A DNA stretch of 64,000 bases, from positions 52,789-116,788 of the forward strand of contig DATMPC010000105.1 of the NCBI GenBank assembly GCA_035567895.1. Reading direction: 5' to 3'. The position numbers were made by a program, and so were the translations under genes. The notes under the pieces were generated by a model. That model was not told where the DNA came from, searched no databases, and saw only the letters and a program-made list of their open reading frames with translations. Position 1 is the stretch's first letter. Each line of letters starts with the position of its first letter. This stretch comes from Terriglobales bacterium (GTDB taxonomy: Bacteria; Acidobacteriota; Terriglobia; Terriglobales; Acidobacteriaceae). Positions 41,634-50,709 of the stretch are shown piece after piece.

Positions 41634-41801
41634 ATGAAACAATATTTGGTGGTGAAAATCGCGCAGCAGTTGGGATCGTTGATTGAGATGATCCCGGTCG
41701 CTGGACTTTTTCCGCTCGATGCCGCCGAACAGTTCGTACGCAACGCAGTGGCCAACGAGCCGGAATCATTATTTCTCATTCAGCAGGTTGGGAACGCATA
41801 A
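41634..41801 (+). CDS. Small 55-residue protein in the dnaK operon
   Basis: A 55-residue frame with ATG at 41634 and AGGGG at 41627-41631. Sequence is helical and amphipathic: MKQYLVVKIAQQLGSLIEMI, then PVAGLFPLDAAEQFVRNAV and a polar tail. No signal and no known family. It is in the same direction as dnaK and the NTF2-like gene (41818), only 16 bp before the latter, so probably co-transcribed. Its reading frame is cleaner than the other small frames here. Confidence 0.55.
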   Translation: MKQYLVVKIAQQLGSLIEMIPVAGLFPLDAAEQFVRNAVANEPESLFLIQQVGNA

Positions 41802-41817
41802 ATCGAACGGAGCTCGG

Positions 41818-42336
41818 GTGAGCCTGGCAGACAAGGTTGTACGAAGAACGATCCCGCTGTGCGGGATCGTTCTCATTTTGGGAAGTATTGGTTGTGGAAG
41901 AATGTCGTTCTATACCTACACGACGAGCCCGGTTGCACACGCGCAAAGCGATGCAGCCCCCTCAAAAGAGGAGCTGATCTCACTAGTCAAGGCGTTTCTC
42001 AAGGACGTTCCAAACAACGACCAGGCTACGTTCGATCGCTTCTTTGCCGATGATGTTGTTTATACCCGAGGATCGGGACTTCTGATCACCAAAAAGGACA
42101 TTCTTGCAGATACGGGCAAGACCACAGTACCGCGAGCGAACGCGACGTTCAGCGGGACGGAATTTACAGTCCATCAATATGGCGACACTGCGGTGGTCAA
42201 CTTCCGTCTAGTTATGCACGCCACGGAGAATGACAAGCCAGTAACGCGCGAATTTCGCAATACTGGAACATTCATGAAACGCAACGGAAGATGGCAGGCA
42301 GTTGCCTGGCAAGCGACGCCGATTGCGCAAAAGTGA
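41818..42336 (+). CDS. NTF2-like (DUF4440/SnoaL-type) exported protein
   Basis: 172 residues from the GTG at 41818 with GGAG at 41809-41812. Hydrophobic N-terminal segment TIPLCGIVLILGSIGCG acts as a signal; the Cys could be a lipidation site though the box is poor. The body (about 45-170) is an NTF2-like alpha+beta fold: helix EELISLVKAFLKDVPNNDQATFDRFFADDVVYT, then strands ending FMKRNGRWQAVAWQATPIA. Such domains bind small ligands or act as enzymes; nothing shows which. Its place between dnaK and dnaJ is unusual. An upstream in-frame ATG at 41719 overlaps the 55-aa gene and is not used. Confidence 0.75.
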   Translation: MSLADKVVRRTIPLCGIVLILGSIGCGRMSFYTYTTSPVAHAQSDAAPSKEELISLVKAFLKDVPNNDQATFDRFFADDVVYTRGSGLLITKKDILADTGKTTVPRANATFSGTEFTVHQYGDTAVVNFRLVMHATENDKPVTREFRNTGTFMKRNGRWQAVAWQATPIAQK

Positions 42337-42371
42337 AAACGCGCTGCGGAGACTCGCAGCCTCGAAGCTAA

Positions 42372-43601
42372 ATGGCTACTCAGACTAAAGACTATTACGC
42401 GACGCTAGGCGTCAAGAAGACCGCCTCAGCGGATGATATCCGTAAGGCTTTCCGTAAACTTGCGCGCAAATATCATCCCGACGTCAATCCTGGCGACAAG
42501 AAAGCGGAAGAGCGGTTCAAGGAGATGTCTGAGGCGAACGACGTTCTCAGCGATCCGAAGAAGCGCAAGATCTACGATCAGGTCGGCTTCTATTCCGACA
42601 ACATCGATCCTGCAACGGCGGAGGCCTATGCTCGGGCTGGTGGCGCCGCCGGCGCTGGCGGATTCCCGGGAGGAACAGGGGCATACACGCGCAGCTCCGG
42701 AACCGCTGGGCAAGGTGTCCCATTCGATTTTGGTGGTTTTGACTTTTCCGATTTCGCAAGCGACAGCACCGGAAGTCAGCAATCGAGCGGCGGATTCCGC
42801 GATATCTTTTCCAACATCTTCTCGCGTGGTGGAAGGCCTGAACCACAGGGTCCCGAACCGGGAACTGATCTTGAGTATCAGGTAAACGTTGGATTTTGGC
42901 AGGCGATTCGTGGCACCGTTCTGCGTTTGAACATTACGCGCCAGGACGTCTGTCCAGTTTGCAAGGGAACCGCCACGGTTGGGTCTGGGCAAACCTGTCC
43001 TGAATGTAAAGGAACCGGGCAGGTTACGCAGACGAGCGGTCGCATGAAGTTCAACATGCCCTGCCCAAGGTGTCATGGAACCGGGCAGATCCAGAATGAA
43101 TGTCCTAACTGCCATGGTCAGGGACTGGTAGCGGTTACCGAGCCGCTTGAAGTCCGTATCAAACCGGGAACGCGAGATGGTCAAAGGATTCGCATTCCTG
43201 GAAAAGGGAATGCCGGCCATGGCGGCGGTCCGCCAGGCGATCTGTACATCATCGTTCGCGTAGATCAGCATCCAGTGTTTCGCCGCGAAGGCGACGACAT
43301 ACACGTGACTGTGCCCGTCTCGATCAGCGAAGCGGCTCTTGGAGCAAAGATCGAGGTGCCGACCATTGATGGACGCGCTCAACTCAAGATTCCACCGGGC
43401 ACACAGAGCGGGCAGAAACTACGGATGCGTGAGAAGGGTGTACCCTCCGCGACGAAAGAGGGAGTCCGAGGAGATGAGATCGTCGAAGTGAAAACTGTAG
43501 TTCCGCAGTTGCGCGATGAACGATCGAAAGAGCTTATGCGTGAGTTGGCGAAGTTGAATGTAGAGGATCCCCGTGCGGAGTTGTGGGCAAATGCAAGCTA
43601 A
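42372..43601 (+). CDS. dnaJ: Chaperone DnaJ (Hsp40)
   Basis: 409 residues. J domain 7-75 with the HPD motif (YHPDVNP); Gly/Phe-rich linker about 85-160 ([11 protein letters not shown]); zinc domain about 200-270 with four repeats [24 protein letters not shown] and CPNCHGQG; and the C-terminal substrate-binding part. It is the type I co-chaperone that stimulates DnaK ATPase. The first repeat lacks the last Gly of CxxCxGxG. It lies 35 bp after the NTF2-like gene and 63 bp before hspR, so it is in the dnaK operon. Confidence 0.97.
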   Translation: MATQTKDYYATLGVKKTASADDIRKAFRKLARKYHPDVNPGDKKAEERFKEMSEANDVLSDPKKRKIYDQVGFYSDNIDPATAEAYARAGGAAGAGGFPGGTGAYTRSSGTAGQGVPFDFGGFDFSDFASDSTGSQQSSGGFRDIFSNIFSRGGRPEPQGPEPGTDLEYQVNVGFWQAIRGTVLRLNITRQDVCPVCKGTATVGSGQTCPECKGTGQVTQTSGRMKFNMPCPRCHGTGQIQNECPNCHGQGLVAVTEPLEVRIKPGTRDGQRIRIPGKGNAGHGGGPPGDLYIIVRVDQHPVFRREGDDIHVTVPVSISEAALGAKIEVPTIDGRAQLKIPPGTQSGQKLRMREKGVPSATKEGVRGDEIVEVKTVVPQLRDERSKELMRELAKLNVEDPRAELWANAS

Positions 43602-43664
43602 CAGGCAGCTTCCTGGCTCCTAAGCGGCTGACCTTAGCAGCTCAGAAACTTAGCAGCTTCTTTT

Positions 43665-44066
43665 ATGAAACGACGCAAACAAGGCGCCTACATGATCTCG
43701 GCAGTTGCCGAGATGTACGGCATTCATCCGCAGACGCTTCGTCTATACGAGCGTGAGGGATTGCTTAAGCCTTCGCGGACTGAGGGCAACACTCGCCTTT
43801 ATACCGATCAAGATATTGAGCGGCTCGAATTCATTCTCAGCCTCGCTCGAGATTTAGGCGTCAATATCTCCGGTATTGCCATCATTCTGAACATGCGCGA
43901 ACGCATGGAAGAGATGCAGCGGCAGATGCAGGACTTCGTCAAGTTTGTTCAAAGCGAGGTCTTCACCCGTGCTGCCGCGGCCCACTCCGATGCTACCAAG
44001 GGTGCCCTCGTGCCCACGCGTCGCACTATACCGATGGGTGGTAGCAGTCGAGAGCGCAAGTCATAA
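43665..44066 (+). CDS. hspR: HspR, MerR-family heat-shock repressor
   Basis: 133 residues. The MerR-type winged helix (about 8-75) reads MISAVAEMYGIHPQTLRLYE, then REGLLKPSRTEGNTRLYTDQDIERLEFI, followed by a coiled-coil helix (about 85-115, MRERMEEMQRQMQDFVKFV). This matches HspR, which in actinobacteria and Helicobacter represses the dnaK operon by binding HAIR sites, with DnaK as co-repressor. The gene is last in the operon, as in Streptomyces. A HAIR-like site lies at the dnaK promoter, so autoregulation is likely. Confidence 0.9.
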   Translation: MKRRKQGAYMISAVAEMYGIHPQTLRLYEREGLLKPSRTEGNTRLYTDQDIERLEFILSLARDLGVNISGIAIILNMRERMEEMQRQMQDFVKFVQSEVFTRAAAAHSDATKGALVPTRRTIPMGGSSRERKS

Positions 44067-44097
44067 GCGCAAGCCATAGCATGACAGTCCGAAATTC

Positions 44098-45114
44098 CTA
44101 GCGCATAACCAGAGAATTCATTGGGATTTGTGAAGGCTGTTGCGATGAAGGCTGTTGCGAGGCAACCGACGTCAACTCGCTGATTCTCTGCGCAGCCCGT
44201 TCTCGCATCGGCTGCTGGTTGCACTCCTGAATGAATTGTCTGTACTCAGATACCGCAAAGTCCGGCTGGTGCAATGCCTCGTAGGAGGCCGCGGCGATGA
44301 CGTGTACGCTCGCCCAGTTAGGATGCGGTAGTACATGAGCCGCCTTTGCCTCTCGGATGGCCTCGTTGTACCTGCCAAGTTTTAGAAGAGTTTCAGCTTC
44401 CATTGCATGAACGTCGGCGATGTCTGGAGTCCCAATTCGGTATCGCTCAAGAATCCCGAGCGCATCGTCGAATCGTCGTTCCACGATCGAGAGCTTCGCA
44501 AGATTCATTAGAGCAGGTCTGCTGCGAGGATTCAGCTCCAATGCTCTTTCAAAGTATTGCCGACCGCTGACCGTATCTCCCTGCTGATTGGAAATTACAC
44601 CCAGGATGTTGTATGCACGCGAGAGCTTAGGAGCGACATTTGTTACCTGGATGAAGGACTCCTTCGCCTTTTGCAGTTCACCGTGCTCGAATTGGGTGAA
44701 GGCGTTCTGAAATAACGAGCGCACGGCAGCAGAGATTCGGAGGTCCTCAACCTCCACGTCGTCTTCCGTCAGATTGTTGTGCGCGTCAGTTCGACCAACG
44801 ATCGTGAAGCCGAGTTCACAGGGTCCTGAAGCTGGGACGTGTAGAGGTCCAGCCGTGAGGAAGTTCGCATCCGTGCCACCGCTTTGGATTCGATAGTCCC
44901 CAGGCGCAAGATCCGGAATGGTGATGGAGCCCGTTTCAGGAACTCGAGCCTCATGAATTCGCTTCCCACCGTTGAAAACCTGCAGTTTTAGCTTTGCGGG
45001 AATCGCGCCGCTAGACATGACCACCTGGACATGGCAAGTGCGCTGTGAGTCGGAAGCAAGGGAGAAGATCGATGGGCATACGAGTAACAGAGCCGAAACC
45101 AAACTGCGTTGCAT
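44098..45114 (-). CDS. Secreted TPR protein with N-terminal beta-sandwich domain
   Basis: 338 residues. Signal peptide about 1-20. Residues about 30-115 form a beta-sandwich (IPAKLKLQVFNGGKRIHEAR, then ITIPDLAPGDYRIQSGG) like the carboxypeptidase-regulatory or CNA_B fold. From about 135 on there are TPR motifs (for example SRAYNILGVISNQQGDTVSG and SRPALMNLAKLSIVERRFDD), with a Gln/Ser-rich tail. It likely works in the periplasm as a protein-binding scaffold. It lies 112 bp downstream of the histidine kinase, same strand. Confidence 0.82.
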   Translation of the reverse strand: MQRSLVSALLLVCPSIFSLASDSQRTCHVQVVMSSGAIPAKLKLQVFNGGKRIHEARVPETGSITIPDLAPGDYRIQSGGTDANFLTAGPLHVPASGPCELGFTIVGRTDAHNNLTEDDVEVEDLRISAAVRSLFQNAFTQFEHGELQKAKESFIQVTNVAPKLSRAYNILGVISNQQGDTVSGRQYFERALELNPRSRPALMNLAKLSIVERRFDDALGILERYRIGTPDIADVHAMEAETLLKLGRYNEAIREAKAAHVLPHPNWASVHVIAAASYEALHQPDFAVSEYRQFIQECNQQPMRERAAQRISELTSVASQQPSSQQPSQIPMNSLVMR

Positions 45115-45226
45115 AACGGGCCTCGTGCAAATGACGGGGACCGCGTTGCTCGGATAGTTAGGTTGTGATTAGTAGTATGAGAAGAGTGATGTTCAATGCC
45201 CATCAAGGTTTGGTAGTCGCCGGCAT

Positions 45227-46423
45227 TTACATGATGGTGGCTGAATGTGCCGGCGTTCTGGGAACAACAGGATCTACCATCTCGATGGTGGTTGAAGTTT
45301 TTACGAGCGGAACGCGAACCACGAGCCGGACGCCATCGCGAAAATTCCCGAGTTCCAACATCGAGCTTTCTTTGTAGAGGAGTGAGAGGCGCTCTATCGT
45401 ATTCCTCAGCCCAATGCCACTGTGCGTTTTCCAATCGGGACGAACCGGTGGCCCGTCGTTATAGATCGAGATAACAAGATTTCCGCTTTCTGCCTTTGCG
45501 CGAACTTCCAGCCGACAGTCGCCCCGAGTGCGAGCAACCCCGTGCACGCATGCATTCTCAACCAGCGGTTGCAACAGCATATTAGGAACGCGAGCATCTA
45601 AAACATCGTCGTCGATATCGATCTCCAGCTTCATTCTGGACCCAAACCGGATCTTCTGGATTTCCAGGTATTCCTCGGCGAGCTCCACTTCTTCCAGTAA
45701 GCCCACCTCCCGGCTGTCGTCACGAGCCAGTGTGAGCCGAAGCAGGTTCGCGACGCGCGAAAGCATCTGATCGGCGGCAGCAGCGTCGCGATGAAGCAGG
45801 CAGGATACAGAGTTCATCGCATTAAAAAGGAAGTGGGGATTCAATTGTGCCCGCAAGGTTTGCAGCTTCGATTCTGTTAGGGCGTGTTGTAGTTGAGTCG
45901 TTTCTCGCTGCCCGTCGCGATAGCGCCGGTAATATTCGACTGAGGCAAGAATCGCGAGGATCGTCAGATACTCGATCATGTTAGGAATGAATTCGGCGCG
46001 GAGATTCCACCGCAGGCGCGATTCGAGAGACATGTCTTCTTTGCCGAGCCTACTGAGAGCCAATCCACCTATATAAAGAAAAGTAGCTACCGGCGCCGTC
46101 ACCATTGCGATTCCCAGGTGGGCTGCTAGGTCCCGCTTCCATTTTGGGCCTTGGAGCGAAAAGAAACGCATCCACTGCCAGATGGCGAGCGCTACAAAGC
46201 ACCACACATAGCAATCGATAAGCTGATTGGCAGCCTCTAAAGTGAAGTAATTCCGCGGCTTATGCCATTGCTTCAGAACCTGATACGCTTGCCACCCCAT
46301 CACCAGGCCAAGCGTTGTCATGATGGCGAAGAGGTAGGTGACGGGAATTACGAAGGCACGGCGCCCGTGCTCGCGTCGATGGCTCGGCTGGTGGCTTTCC
46401 CGGTTCTGACGCAATTTAATCAT
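45227..46423 (-). CDS. LytS/YehU-type sensor histidine kinase
   Basis: 398 residues with four membrane segments (about 24-44, 71-90, 103-123 and 145-165), then a His_kinase domain. The phosphoacceptor His197 lies in LRAQLNPHFLFNAMNSVSC, and the ATP-binding part carries PNMLLQPLVENACVHG and the Gly-box SGIGLRNTIERL. There is no extracellular sensor domain, so it may sense through the membrane helices. No response regulator is adjacent; a LytTR regulator lies at 55932 and is a candidate partner. It is divergent from receptor 4. Confidence 0.92.
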   Translation of the reverse strand: MIKLRQNRESHQPSHRREHGRRAFVIPVTYLFAIMTTLGLVMGWQAYQVLKQWHKPRNYFTLEAANQLIDCYVWCFVALAIWQWMRFFSLQGPKWKRDLAAHLGIAMVTAPVATFLYIGGLALSRLGKEDMSLESRLRWNLRAEFIPNMIEYLTILAILASVEYYRRYRDGQRETTQLQHALTESKLQTLRAQLNPHFLFNAMNSVSCLLHRDAAAADQMLSRVANLLRLTLARDDSREVGLLEEVELAEEYLEIQKIRFGSRMKLEIDIDDDVLDARVPNMLLQPLVENACVHGVARTRGDCRLEVRAKAESGNLVISIYNDGPPVRPDWKTHSGIGLRNTIERLSLLYKESSMLELGNFRDGVRLVVRVPLVKTSTTIEMVDPVVPRTPAHSATIM

Positions 46424-46877
46424 CGTGCATTTCGCAGCGGCTCCAAACCACCTTAGACTCTGCCAATCCTTCCATGTGAGTTGCAGAATTGTAATCTTAG
46501 TCTCCGCCTCTGTCCGAAGAACGAAGCTTTCCCGGCTCTAGTCCCCAGAATCCCGGTATTCGTCCCTATTGCATTCCGCCCGCTTCCCGAACTGAGGGAA
46601 CTCCGGTCGCTAAATCTCGGGCTCTCCGAGCCGAGGAAGCCATCGGCGCGGACATAATCCCTCTTTCTGGATGCACGGTGACTCAAGTATTCCAGATTCT
46701 GTATTTGGCCCGCCCGGTCAAGTCGTTGGTTACTCAGCTCGAACCAACTTCCTCCATCCAACCCGGAACAACTCGTTATCTCCGGATGCAACTTCGTACC
46801 AAAACACCATACGAATGCGTTGGCTGGCGTGCGGCATGCACAACAGACAACGAACGCACTTGCGTTCTGGAGGAGAG
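46424..46877. other. Intergenic region between histidine kinase and receptor 4
   Basis: 454 bp between divergent genes. It holds the receptor's GGAGGAGAG site (46870-46877) and probably two promoters, but none is clear. The frame of receptor 4 is open upstream to 46671 but has no signal or start support there. Confidence 0.5.
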
Positions 46878-49800
46878 ATGCACCGCAAAATTACAGGCCT
46901 ACTTGCAATACTGCTCTTGGGGTGCGCATGGCTCGCTGCACAAGTTCAAACTGGGAATGTCACAGGCACTGTGCGCGACAGCTCGGGAGCTGTAGTCCCG
47001 AATGCAACAGTCACTGTAGTGAGTTTAGGGACGCAGGCACGTAGAACCGTTCAAAGCGGGTCCGCTGGCACATATACAGTTACCGGTTTACAGCCGGGAC
47101 AGTATGAAGTGACCATCATCAGCGGGAACTTCGCGCCTTTTAAACAAGACATCACTGTTGCTGTCGGTGGCAATTCAACATTGGATGCAACTCTGGGAGT
47201 ATCTGCGTCCACAACGGTTGAAGTCGTAGCTCAAAATCCATCAATTGAGGTAAACACGCAAACCCAGGAACTTTCGCAGGTAATCAGTTCGCAGCAACTG
47301 TCACAATTGCCAAGTCTCACGCGAAATCCATATGACTTCGTGATGCTCTCTGGAAACGTAAGCGCCGGCGATCGCACCGGTGTAGGAACCGTTCAAGCGG
47401 GGCAGAACTCCGGGCAGAGCATGACTGACCGTGGTGTTGGATACGCGATCAATGGACAGCGTTCCTCGGGCACGGAAATATTGCTCGACGGCGTCGAGAA
47501 CGGCGACCTGTTTGCAACCGGCGCAGCTCAGATCGTCCCGCAGGATGCAGTTCAGGAATACCGAATTGTGACCAGTAACTTCGATGCGCAATATGGTCGC
47601 GCCTCTGGCGGCGTGGTCAACTTGACCACAAAGGCTGGTACTAACTCGTTTCATGGTTCAGCGTGGGAGTTCAATCGAGTATCGGCGCTCACGGCCCGCA
47701 CGTATGACAACGCTGCGAACAACCTGGCGTCCATCGCGAGCGGAAACGGTTCAATTCCAAAAGGAAGCTACACGCGCAACCAGTTTGGCTACGTTGTGAC
47801 TGGTCCAGTAATCAAGAACAAGTTGTTCTTCTCTCAAATCACGGAATGGGTTCGCGTTCGCAGCGCTGCCAGCCTGAACGCATTGGTCCCAACTCCGCAG
47901 CTCATTTCTTTCACCGCGCCTAACGTGCAGCAGTATTTCCAGGGAGCGGGGAAGAGTGTTCGTCCATTTGGAGCCACGCTGAGTGCAGCGCAAGTCGTGG
48001 CTGCAACCGGTGATACCGGCGCCTTCGCGCAACAGGTACCAGCGAACACTCCCGCATTCGGATCAGTGAACTACAGCGCACCCGCAGATGCTGGAGGTGG
48101 TGCTCCACAAAATACGAAGGACATCATTGGCAGGCTGGACTTCAACGCAACAGAAGCCACGCAAATGTTCTTCCGTTTTGCGCTATACGACGAGAACGAT
48201 TTTCGCGGCTTCATCTTCAACAGTCCGTACACGGACTACAATGTTGGACAAGCAACATTCGCAAATTCGGCTCTTTATTCCATCAACCACACCTTTTCTC
48301 CTTCGGTGCTCTCGAGCAGCAAGATCAGTTACGCTCGCGAACGCTTGAACCAAAGCTTCGACAACGCATTTGCGAATATTCCGACGCTATACCTGAACGG
48401 AGCTCCGACAATCGCAAATCAGCCGGTCAACATGCCGGGATTCTTCAGCCTGACGCCCGGCGCCGGAGGCTTGCCTTTCGGCGGTCCACAAAATGTGATT
48501 CAGGCGAATGAAGACCTCTCGTGGGTAAAGGGAAATCACACTCTACGCTTCGGCGGACAGTTCAGTTATCAGCAAGTGAACCGCGCGTTCGGTGCATTTG
48601 CCCAAGCCACTGAAGTACTCGGAGCGAACGCTCCACAAGGACTCGACAACTTGATCACCGGCAACCTAGTGCAATACACCAAGGCAGTATTTCCGCAGGG
48701 CAAGTTCCCGTGCGTGCGCGATCGCAATACGAACGCATTGGTTGTGACTCCCGCCTGCACTCTAGTTCCGCCACTCACCCAACCTAACTTTGCTCGCAGT
48801 TTCCGCTATAAGGACTTCGCGGTGTACGCTCAGGACAGCTTTAAGTGGAGTCCGCGACTCACACTGAACTACGGCTTGCGCTACGAGTACTTTGGAGTAC
48901 AGCACAACAATCATCCAGAGCTCGACTCCAATTTCTACCGGGGAAGCGGATCCAGCTTCTTTGAGAAGGTAGCCAACGGCGCTGTCTTTACGGTTCCGAA
49001 CAGTCCAATTGGTGCTTTGTGGAATCCAAGTTACGGAACAGTCGCGCCTCGTGTTGGATTTGCGTGGGACGTTTTCGGAACCGGCACAACCAGCCTGCGC
49101 GGCGGCTACGGTATCACCTATGAACGGAATTTCGGGAACGTAACGTTCAACGTGATCCAAAATCCGCCGAACAATTCGACGATCAATCTGCAGGCAGGGG
49201 GAGGCATTCCGCTGTTTGTGAGTCTAGATCCTCTCGGTCCTGTGTCCGGCGGCGGAGGAGCCACTATTGCACTGCCGCCGGCCAGCCTGAGAAATGTGGA
49301 TGAAGACATTCACACTGCTCAGACGCAGTTCTACAGCATGGCGGTAGAGCGTAGAGTGGGAGCGAGTTCCATAGTGGCACTGGAGTATAGCGGTGCACGC
49401 GGAATCCACTTATATGACATAAAGAACATCAACATGCTTGGCTCGGGACAGGCGTACCTTGGGCAGCCGTTCAATGGCACGTTCTACACTCGCGTGAACC
49501 AGCAATACACGGGGATCAACAACCGTGGCAGTAATGGAGACTCTTATTACCACGGGCTCAACCTGCGATTCCAGACTCAAGACATCTGGAAGTCGGGGCT
49601 GAGCATGATCGCCAACTATACCTTTGCGCACTCAATCGATGATCTGAGCTCCACCTTTTCCGATAACCTCCAAGGCGCCTCGGGTGGAATCGGCAATTTG
49701 GGATATCTAGATCCACGGAATCCTGGGTTGGATCGCGGAAATTCCGATTTCGACATCCGTCATCGCCTGGTTGTTTCGCCGATTTTTGAAACACCATGGT

Positions 49801-50387
49801 TCAAGCAATCGAATGGATTGACTCATTACCTGCTCGGTGGCTATACCTTCACGAGCATCTTTACCGCTCGTACTGGCACACCGTTCGGCGTGTTCGACAG
49901 CACGAATTCTGTGAATGCCGGCGGTGGCTTCGGATGGCCTCGTTACGTTCCCGGCTCCGCAATCAGCGATTACTCAACCGGAACTCCAGTGAATGTTGGG
50001 GTCAATAGCTTCAATGTGCTCAACCTGCCAGTCGCAAATACAACAGTGTTCAACCCAGCACTCGCACTGTCTGACTTCGGTCCGTTTCCTGCGACCATGA
50101 CTCACCGAAACGCATTTCTTGGTCCCGGTGCTTGGTCACTGGATCTCTCAGCGGCCAAGAGCTTCCGGATTCGCGAAGGCATGAATCTGGAGTTTCGAGC
50201 CGAGGGATTCAACATTCTCAACCATCACAATTTCTTCGTGAACGGCGCCAATCTCGATGTACCCAATTTTGGAGCCGGAGCACCAATCCAAGTGCTCGCG
50301 AAGAAGGGTGGATTGGGGACGTTAGCCACCGGCGGCAATCACGACGAACGCCGCTTTGGGCAGTTCGCTCTGAGGTTGCACTTCTAG
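46878..50387 (+). CDS. Oar-like TonB-dependent outer-membrane receptor 4
   Basis: 1169 residues from the ATG at 46878 (MHRKITGLLAILLLGCAWLA). The GGAGGAGAG site just upstream makes this start clear. Signal peptide 1-23. Regulatory-like domain about 25-110 (VTGTVRDSSGAVVPNATV). Plug-like part about 125-250 (LPSLTRNPYDFVMLSGN, NGQRSSGTEILLDGVEN, QYGRASGGVVNLTTKAGTN). Barrel to the C-terminal FALRLHF. It is divergent from the histidine kinase and ends at a terminator at 50411. Ligand unknown. Confidence 0.93.
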   Translation: MHRKITGLLAILLLGCAWLAAQVQTGNVTGTVRDSSGAVVPNATVTVVSLGTQARRTVQSGSAGTYTVTGLQPGQYEVTIISGNFAPFKQDITVAVGGNSTLDATLGVSASTTVEVVAQNPSIEVNTQTQELSQVISSQQLSQLPSLTRNPYDFVMLSGNVSAGDRTGVGTVQAGQNSGQSMTDRGVGYAINGQRSSGTEILLDGVENGDLFATGAAQIVPQDAVQEYRIVTSNFDAQYGRASGGVVNLTTKAGTNSFHGSAWEFNRVSALTARTYDNAANNLASIASGNGSIPKGSYTRNQFGYVVTGPVIKNKLFFSQITEWVRVRSAASLNALVPTPQLISFTAPNVQQYFQGAGKSVRPFGATLSAAQVVAATGDTGAFAQQVPANTPAFGSVNYSAPADAGGGAPQNTKDIIGRLDFNATEATQMFFRFALYDENDFRGFIFNSPYTDYNVGQATFANSALYSINHTFSPSVLSSSKISYARERLNQSFDNAFANIPTLYLNGAPTIANQPVNMPGFFSLTPGAGGLPFGGPQNVIQANEDLSWVKGNHTLRFGGQFSYQQVNRAFGAFAQATEVLGANAPQGLDNLITGNLVQYTKAVFPQGKFPCVRDRNTNALVVTPACTLVPPLTQPNFARSFRYKDFAVYAQDSFKWSPRLTLNYGLRYEYFGVQHNNHPELDSNFYRGSGSSFFEKVANGAVFTVPNSPIGALWNPSYGTVAPRVGFAWDVFGTGTTSLRGGYGITYERNFGNVTFNVIQNPPNNSTINLQAGGGIPLFVSLDPLGPVSGGGGATIALPPASLRNVDEDIHTAQTQFYSMAVERRVGASSIVALEYSGARGIHLYDIKNINMLGSGQAYLGQPFNGTFYTRVNQQYTGINNRGSNGDSYYHGLNLRFQTQDIWKSGLSMIANYTFAHSIDDLSSTFSDNLQGASGGIGNLGYLDPRNPGLDRGNSDFDIRHRLVVSPIFETPWFKQSNGLTHYLLGGYTFTSIFTARTGTPFGVFDSTNSVNAGGGFGWPRYVPGSAISDYSTGTPVNVGVNSFNVLNLPVANTTVFNPALALSDFGPFPATMTHRNAFLGPGAWSLDLSAAKSFRIREGMNLEFRAEGFNILNHHNFFVNGANLDVPNFGAGAPIQVLAKKGGLGTLATGGNHDERRFGQFALRLHF

Positions 50388-50410
50388 GGAGATAGTCACT
50401 GTTGTTTCGG

Positions 50411-50442
50411 ACAGGGAGCCGTCTGGCTCCCTGTTCTTTTTT
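50411..50442 (+). terminator. Intrinsic terminator of receptor 4
   Basis: ACAGGGAGCC, loop GTCT, GGCTCCCTGT: a perfect 10-bp stem followed by a T-rich run. The 267 bp from here to receptor 5 hold no recognisable gene. Confidence 0.92.
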
Positions 50443-50709
50443 GCCCTGCTGATTGCCTTCAGGCAGGTTCTCCGCGAATTGGTAGCGCCTTGGTCTTAGT
50501 CCTCCTGAAATTCATATTGCTCCCGGTTATTTGATACCAAGTCTGTTTGCTGCGGTTTCTGCGTTCGTGACTTCGTTATCAGAATCGGTGCGCTCGTCAC
50601 TCTGACCACGCTTTCCGTCATCTTGTACCCGACTAGTACCGTTTTAGGAAGCCCACGTGCACCAACCCTACTCGGATTAAATCGCAAAGTATCAGGAGAC
50701 GCGATCAAC

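Noticed and set aside
41486..41686. Frame starting just after dnaK
   Set aside because: It reads through the 32-bp palindrome and overlaps the better 55-residue gene in another frame.
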